NCBI RefSeq assembly: GCF_003369445.1
Contig: NZ_QRCU01000036.1
Coordinates: forward strand, 99,512-163,511
Source: Arthrobacter silvisoli
GTDB taxonomy: Bacteria > Actinomycetota > Actinomycetes > Actinomycetales > Micrococcaceae
Length of the DNA: 64,000 nucleotides
Direction: 5' to 3'
The translations under genes and the position numbers were made by a program. Under the pieces are notes generated by a model. The model did no database searches, was not told where the DNA came from, and saw nothing but the letters and a program-made list of their open reading frames with translations. This document shows, one piece after another, positions 60,301 through 64,000 of the stretch; the first letter of the stretch is position 1, and each line of letters begins with the position of its first letter.

Positions 60301-61299
60301 TTAGCGGACGCCTTCCTTGGCGTACTTGAGGATTTCTGCGCCGTTTTCCTTGTCGATGATGGCCGGGCCGGTCAGGACCGCCTGGCCGCCGCCGATCTTG
60401 AAGCCACCGCGCTTGTTCTGCCACAGGGAGTCCACCGACATGTAACCCTGCAGGTACGGCTGCTGGTCCACGGTGAAGAGGACGTTGCCGTCCACGATCT
60501 GCTGGGCCAGTTCGGCGTTGAGGTCGAAGCTGGCTGCCTTCGCCGAACTGCCGGCGTCCTTGATGGACTTCAGCAGGGTCAGGGTGATGGGGGCGCCCAG
60601 GCCGATGATGGCGTCGGCGTCCTTGGTGGCCTGGAGCTTGGCAGTGGCGGTGGACTGCACGCTGGTCATGTCCTGGCCGTTGACGTACAGGACTTCCGTG
60701 GCCGGCACCTTTTCCTTGACCCCTGCACAGCGGGCCTCAAGGCCGACATGGCCCTGCTGCTGAATGACGCAGATGGGGTGCTTGTAGCCTTCAGCGGCGA
60801 GCTTGGTGCCCACGGCCTCGCCGGCGAGCTTCTCGTTCGAGCCGAAGTGCGTGAAGGCTCCGAGCTTGGCGAAGGCATCCTCGCCGCCGTTGAAGCTCAC
60901 CACCGGAATGCCGGCGTCGACTGCCTTCTTGACGACGTCCTTGAGTGCGTCGGGGGTGGCCAGGGTGACGGCGATGCCGTCCACCTTCTGGTCGATGGCC
61001 TGCTGGACGAGCTGGGCCTGGCGGCCCGCTTCCTGGTCGTTCGTGTACAGCAGGTCGACGTTGTCCTTCTTGGCTGCTTCCTCGGCGCCCTTGCGGACGA
61101 TGTCCCAGAAGGTGTCGCCAGGGGCCGCGTGCGTAATCATCGCGATCTTCAGGCGGGGGGTGCTCACGGCCGCCTGGCCGCCACCATTGCCGGTGCCGCT
61201 GTCGGCGGGCCTGCCTCCTTGCGCGGAGCAGGCCGCGACGGCCAGCAGGGGTGCCACAAACGCGACGGCGGCGACACGGCGCCAGGTGTTTTTCTTCAT
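60301..61299 (-). CDS. Sugar/inositol-binding lipoprotein
   Basis: The 332-residue protein has a lipoprotein signal (MKKNTWRRV, then a hydrophobic run and AVAAC with Cys24) and a RbsB-like type I periplasmic-binding fold (RLKIAMITHAAPGDTFWDIV; LTLLKSIKDAGSSAKAASFD). GAAGGAG before the ATG sets the start; a 27-residue extension upstream is dismissed. It is the first gene of the importer operon and is divergent from the GntR gene. Confidence 0.92.
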   Translation of the reverse strand: MKKNTWRRVAAVAFVAPLLAVAACSAQGGRPADSGTGNGGGQAAVSTPRLKIAMITHAAPGDTFWDIVRKGAEEAAKKDNVDLLYTNDQEAGRQAQLVQQAIDQKVDGIAVTLATPDALKDVVKKAVDAGIPVVSFNGGEDAFAKLGAFTHFGSNEKLAGEAVGTKLAAEGYKHPICVIQQQGHVGLEARCAGVKEKVPATEVLYVNGQDMTSVQSTATAKLQATKDADAIIGLGAPITLTLLKSIKDAGSSAKAASFDLNAELAQQIVDGNVLFTVDQQPYLQGYMSVDSLWQNKRGGFKIGGGQAVLTGPAIIDKENGAEILKYAKEGVR

Positions 61300-61437
61300 C
61301 CGAATCTCCTTCGATCCTTTCCCACGGAACGGCGTGGGGGGCTGGAATTGATCATGGGTGATCGGCATCACAAGAGTCAATAGTTTGTCTTGACATATTT
61401 ACGTCACGATAAATAATGGGATGTAGAAACCGGCGTA

Positions 61438-61455
61438 TGTCAGCTACTGCTGACA
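61438..61455. promoter_or_regulatory. Operator candidate between the importer and GntR gene
   Basis: TGTCAGC and GCTGACA are perfect 7-bp arms around TACT. A shorter TGTCTTGACA palindrome lies at 61386-61395. Both are in the 285-base divergent promoter region, so the GntR protein could use them to control both sides. No gene was seen in this gap. Confidence 0.55.
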
Positions 61456-61584
61456 AATGAACCACGGCTTCCGGGTGGTGCGTGTCGCTGCCATGACGCG
61501 GATTCCGGGCCTAAACTTCAGGCAAGGCATTTGTCCTTGCAACCGGACATGCCACGGCCACCCGATCCCGAAGGAGACGGAGAA

Positions 61585-62325
61585 ATGTCACAGCTCCTGA
61601 ACATCCCTATCGACCGTTCCTCCCCCGTGCCCCTGTACCACCAGGTGGTCCAGGGCATCGAGGGCATGATCCGTTCGGGCGCCCTGGAACCCGGTTCCCG
61701 GCTGGAAAACGAGATCGAGCTCGCCAGCCGCCTCAACCTCTCCCGCCCCACCATGCGCAAAGCCATGGATGAGCTGGTGCGCGCAGGCCTGCTGGTCCGC
61801 AAGCGCGGCGTCGGCACCCAGGTGGTCGCCAGCCAGGTGCGCCGCCCCCTGGAGCTCTCCAGCCTCAACGACGACCTCCTGCGCACCGGCCAGAAGCCCA
61901 GCACCCGTGTGCTGTCCTTCAGCCACGGCCCCGGGCAGGAAGAACAGCGCACCACCCTGCAGCTGCCGGCCGGCGTCGGCGTCTACCACTTCACCCGGCT
62001 CCGCAGCGTCGGCAACAAGCCGCTGGCGCTCATGGAGAACTGGGTGCGCGACGACGTCGCACAACTGAGCGAGGAAACCCTCAGCGAGCGCGGCATGTAC
62101 GACCTCCTGCGCACCGCCGGGGTCAACTTCCGGCTCGCGCAGCAGAGGATCGGCGCCGCCGTCGCGGACGAATACCAAGCCGGCTTGCTCGGCTGCGAGC
62201 CGGGCGCAGCGCTCGTCACGATGGAGCGCACCGCCGTAGACGACACGGGCCGGAACATTGAAACCGGGCACCACGTGTACCGGGCCGACTCTTACACCTT
62301 TGAGATGACGCTGGTCCAGCGCTGA
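61585..62325 (+). CDS. GntR-family regulator, HutC/UTRA type
   Basis: The 246-residue protein has a winged helix (PVPLYHQVVQGIEGMIRSGA, then LNLSRPTMRKAMDELVRAGL) and a C-terminal UTRA ligand domain (VYHFTRLRSVGNKPLALMEN). The ATG after GGAGACGGAGAA was chosen. It precedes iolB by 41 bases and is divergent from the importer, so control of inositol or sugar uptake and breakdown is likely. Confidence 0.9.
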   Translation: MSQLLNIPIDRSSPVPLYHQVVQGIEGMIRSGALEPGSRLENEIELASRLNLSRPTMRKAMDELVRAGLLVRKRGVGTQVVASQVRRPLELSSLNDDLLRTGQKPSTRVLSFSHGPGQEEQRTTLQLPAGVGVYHFTRLRSVGNKPLALMENWVRDDVAQLSEETLSERGMYDLLRTAGVNFRLAQQRIGAAVADEYQAGLLGCEPGAALVTMERTAVDDTGRNIETGHHVYRADSYTFEMTLVQR

Positions 62326-62366
62326 GGCGCGGGGCCGGCACTCCCGATCGAAAGGACGCTCCCCCC

Positions 62367-63272
62367 ATGGCCGAATGGGTCTACCCCTCAGGACAGGCAG
62401 CCGACGGCGACTGGCAGGTCTCCCTTGGCGCGCACGACAGCAGCACCAAGGTGGACGGCTGGGCCCACACCGGGCTGAAGGTCGCCACCCTGGCCCCCGG
62501 CGCAACCGTGTCCCTGGACGCCGCCGCCGAGGAGCGCATCGTTATCCCGCTTGAGGGGTCCTTCACGGTGACGGTGGACGGTGGGGAGCACGAGTTGCGC
62601 GGCCGGAGGAGCGTCTTCCACGGCACCACCGACGTCCTCTACACCGGCATCGGTAAGGCCGCCTCGGTAAGCAGCGCGGGCGGCGGCCGGGTCGCCGTCG
62701 CCCTGGCACCGGCCAAGGCGGAGTACCCCACCCGCCTGGTCCGCGCCGAAGAGACCCCGCAGGAACTCCGCGGTGCCGGCAACTGCTCGCGCCAGGTCCA
62801 CAACTTCGGCACCCCCGCCGCCCTCGAAGCGGACCGCTTCATCGTCTGCGAAGTCATCACCCCTGCCGGGAACTGGTCCTCCTACCCGCCCCATAAGCAC
62901 GACGAGGAAAAAGACGGCGAAACCGCGCTCGAGGAAATCTACTACTTCGAAACCCGCCTCGCCGAAGGCTCCCCCGTCCCCGCCGGCAGTCCCGCAGGAA
63001 CCGACCCGCTGGGCTACGTTCGCGTCTCCGCATCCGACGAGCGCCCCATCGACATCTGCGGCGAAGTCCGCACCGGCGACGTCGTCCTGGTTCCCTACGG
63101 CTGGCATGGCCCCGCCATGGCCGCCCCCGGCTACGACATGTACTACCTCAACGTCATGGCCGGCCCCGGCCGAGTGCGCAAGTGGCTCATCAGCGACGAC
63201 GAGCACCACGGCTGGGTGCGCACCACCTGGGAGGACGCCGACGTCGACCCCCGCCTGCCGTTCACGGCCTAA
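62367..63272 (+). CDS. iolB: 5-deoxy-glucuronate isomerase
   Basis: The 301-residue double cupin isomerises 5-deoxy-glucuronate in myo-inositol breakdown. The metal-binding cluster appears in SSYPPHKHDEEKDGETALEEIYYF, where two His and Glu residues line the site, and a further His follows in VPYGWHGPAMAAPGYDMYYLNVMAGP. This is the only clear iol pathway enzyme in the window; iolC, iolD and iolE presumably lie beyond it. The length matches the family. Confidence 0.93.
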   Translation: MAEWVYPSGQAADGDWQVSLGAHDSSTKVDGWAHTGLKVATLAPGATVSLDAAAEERIVIPLEGSFTVTVDGGEHELRGRRSVFHGTTDVLYTGIGKAASVSSAGGGRVAVALAPAKAEYPTRLVRAEETPQELRGAGNCSRQVHNFGTPAALEADRFIVCEVITPAGNWSSYPPHKHDEEKDGETALEEIYYFETRLAEGSPVPAGSPAGTDPLGYVRVSASDERPIDICGEVRTGDVVLVPYGWHGPAMAAPGYDMYYLNVMAGPGRVRKWLISDDEHHGWVRTTWEDADVDPRLPFTA

Positions 63273-63288
63273 GGTCCGCTTGCCCCCT

Positions 63289-64000
63289 TCACCGGCTTAA
63301 ACGTGGTAGCCCGCCGAAATTTGAGCGGGTTACCCACGTTTGGGCCGGTAACCTCCGCGCACGGGGAACACCGGCGCGTAGGAATTTGGCTGCGAGCCTT
63401 TCGGGCCGGGTCAGTTCATCCCCTTCCCATCGGATCACGCCATAACCCAGTTCGCGGATCCGGTCCTCGCGGGCTTTCTCTTCCGCCACTACCTCCGAGA
63501 CTGACTTTCCACTGAGCTCCCGGGCACGGGTGTATTTAGTGTGGCCGTCGAATTCGCCCACGAGTTTCCGCCGCGGCCAGTAAAAGTCCGTGCGGGCCAC
63601 CTCTCCGGACGGCCCCATCACGTGGAACTGCAAATCCGGAACCTCGAAGCCAAGCTGCGCGATCACTGCCCGGCTGAAGGACTCGCCCACGGATTCGGAG
63701 CGATGATCCGCAAAAGCCACGGCCGTTGCCATGCGTTCCCGTTGAGCGGCTTTGGGAAGCAAGGCGCAAAGCTCTTCAAGATGGCCTTTGGAGCGGAGAT
63801 ACGGCGCGTCGGCCCGCTCCGACAACATCTGGTCCGCGACCACAACTGCGTCCGAAAAGGACAATCGGTGGAGAGTGTCCCCGAGGAGTCCGTCTAAGTC
63901 CTGGACCCGCAACCGCAGCCCTAGACGATATGTGTGAGGGGGCTGCGGCCCGGGGTGGGTTCCGGTCCTTCTGATCGTCCATTGTCGCCGGGACGGCTCC
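63289..64000 (-). CDS. DUF559/endonuclease-like hypothetical protein (5' end outside window)
   Basis: The frame is open to the right edge, so the start is not fixed; a TTG at 63912 would give 207 residues. The C-terminal domain resembles DUF559/Vsr-like endonuclease folds (DFYWPRRKLVGEFDGHTKYTR, then VVAEEKAREDRIRELGYGVI and RWEGDEL). Similar actinobacterial proteins carry an AbiEi-like N-terminal part and occur in many copies. The last 15 codons or so are encoded by a palindromic repeat (63299-63341), so the natural C terminus may have been altered. Confidence 0.75.
   Translation of the reverse strand, partial: EPSRRQWTIRRTGTHPGPQPPHTYRLGLRLRVQDLDGLLGDTLHRLSFSDAVVVADQMLSERADAPYLRSKGHLEELCALLPKAAQRERMATAVAFADHRSESVGESFSRAVIAQLGFEVPDLQFHVMGPSGEVARTDFYWPRRKLVGEFDGHTKYTRARELSGKSVSEVVAEEKAREDRIRELGYGVIRWEGDELTRPERLAAKFLRAGVPRARRLPAQTWVTRSNFGGLPRLSR
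63299..63341. repeat. Palindromic repeat, copy 2, inside the 3' end of the DUF559-like gene
   Basis: The element starts AAACGTGGTAGCCCGC and ends GGGTTACCCACGTTT around GAAATTT. It shares its outer ends and centre with 19829-19873. It encodes the last residues (TWVTRSNFGGLPR) of the minus-strand gene and lies between that gene and convergent iolB. Confidence 0.75.

Overview
The window is high-GC actinobacterial DNA, most likely from Arthrobacter or a close relative in the Micrococcaceae. Supporting signs are strong GC bias at third codon positions, a mycothiol-type formaldehyde dehydrogenase, and a sarcosine/dimethylglycine gene set that resembles, from memory, the one described in Arthrobacter globiformis. 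No database search was run, so all names rest on motifs and remembered family sequences. No tRNA, rRNA, CRISPR array or insertion sequence was seen.

Bases 1-42.7k are dominated by degradation of choline and other methylated amines. The left edge carries glyA-soxB-soxD-soxA (minus strand; soxA runs off the window) and a divergent FadR-type GntR regulator. Next come a GNAT acetyltransferase, an IclR regulator and a LysR regulator. The plus-strand run that follows is gbcA-gbcB (glycine betaine demethylase), fdhA, a BCCT betaine carrier, purU and a dimethylglycine oxidase, ending in a terminator and an alcohol dehydrogenase. After a LysR/EamA pair (20-22.5 kb) lies a two-armed cluster at 22.6-27.8 kb: an NCS1-type permease with an uncatalogued 54-residue partner and a cupin on one strand, and a second cupin, a trimethylamine-monooxygenase-like flavoprotein and a TetR regulator on the other. 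A nearly identical 30-bp element lies in the central promoter region and in front of the TetR gene. Bases 27.8-38 kb hold an FdhF/YdeP-type molybdoenzyme, a metallo-hydrolase with mycothiol-dependent formaldehyde dehydrogenase, and an amino acid/choline permease with betB-betA and a BetI-like TetR regulator. An OpuA-type betaine ABC importer follows (38.5-42.6 kb).

Together these genes describe choline -> betaine aldehyde -> glycine betaine -> dimethylglycine -> sarcosine -> glycine -> serine. Formaldehyde is handled by two dehydrogenases, and folate-bound one-carbon units by PurU and GlyA. Several promoters of this set share short motifs: a TTGCGTA-type half site, and CRP/GlxR-like GTGA-N6-TCAC sites.

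Bases 42.7-47.2 kb hold a PucR regulator, a cytosine/creatinine-type permease and a creatininase, which could feed sarcosine through creatine, although creatinase is not in the window. An array of GGACATGTCC palindromes closes this section. A LOG-family protein and a class I glutamine amidotransferase follow as a divergent pair.

Bases 49.2-63.3 kb look like inositol/sugar metabolism: two intact Gfo/Idh/MocA oxidoreductases, a TIM-barrel isomerase, an MFS exporter with a LacI regulator, an amylosucrase, a monosaccharide-type ABC importer whose last operon gene is a wrecked Gfo/Idh chimera, a GntR regulator and IolB. The right edge carries a partial DUF559-like protein whose 3' end contains a palindromic repeat also found at 19.8 kb.
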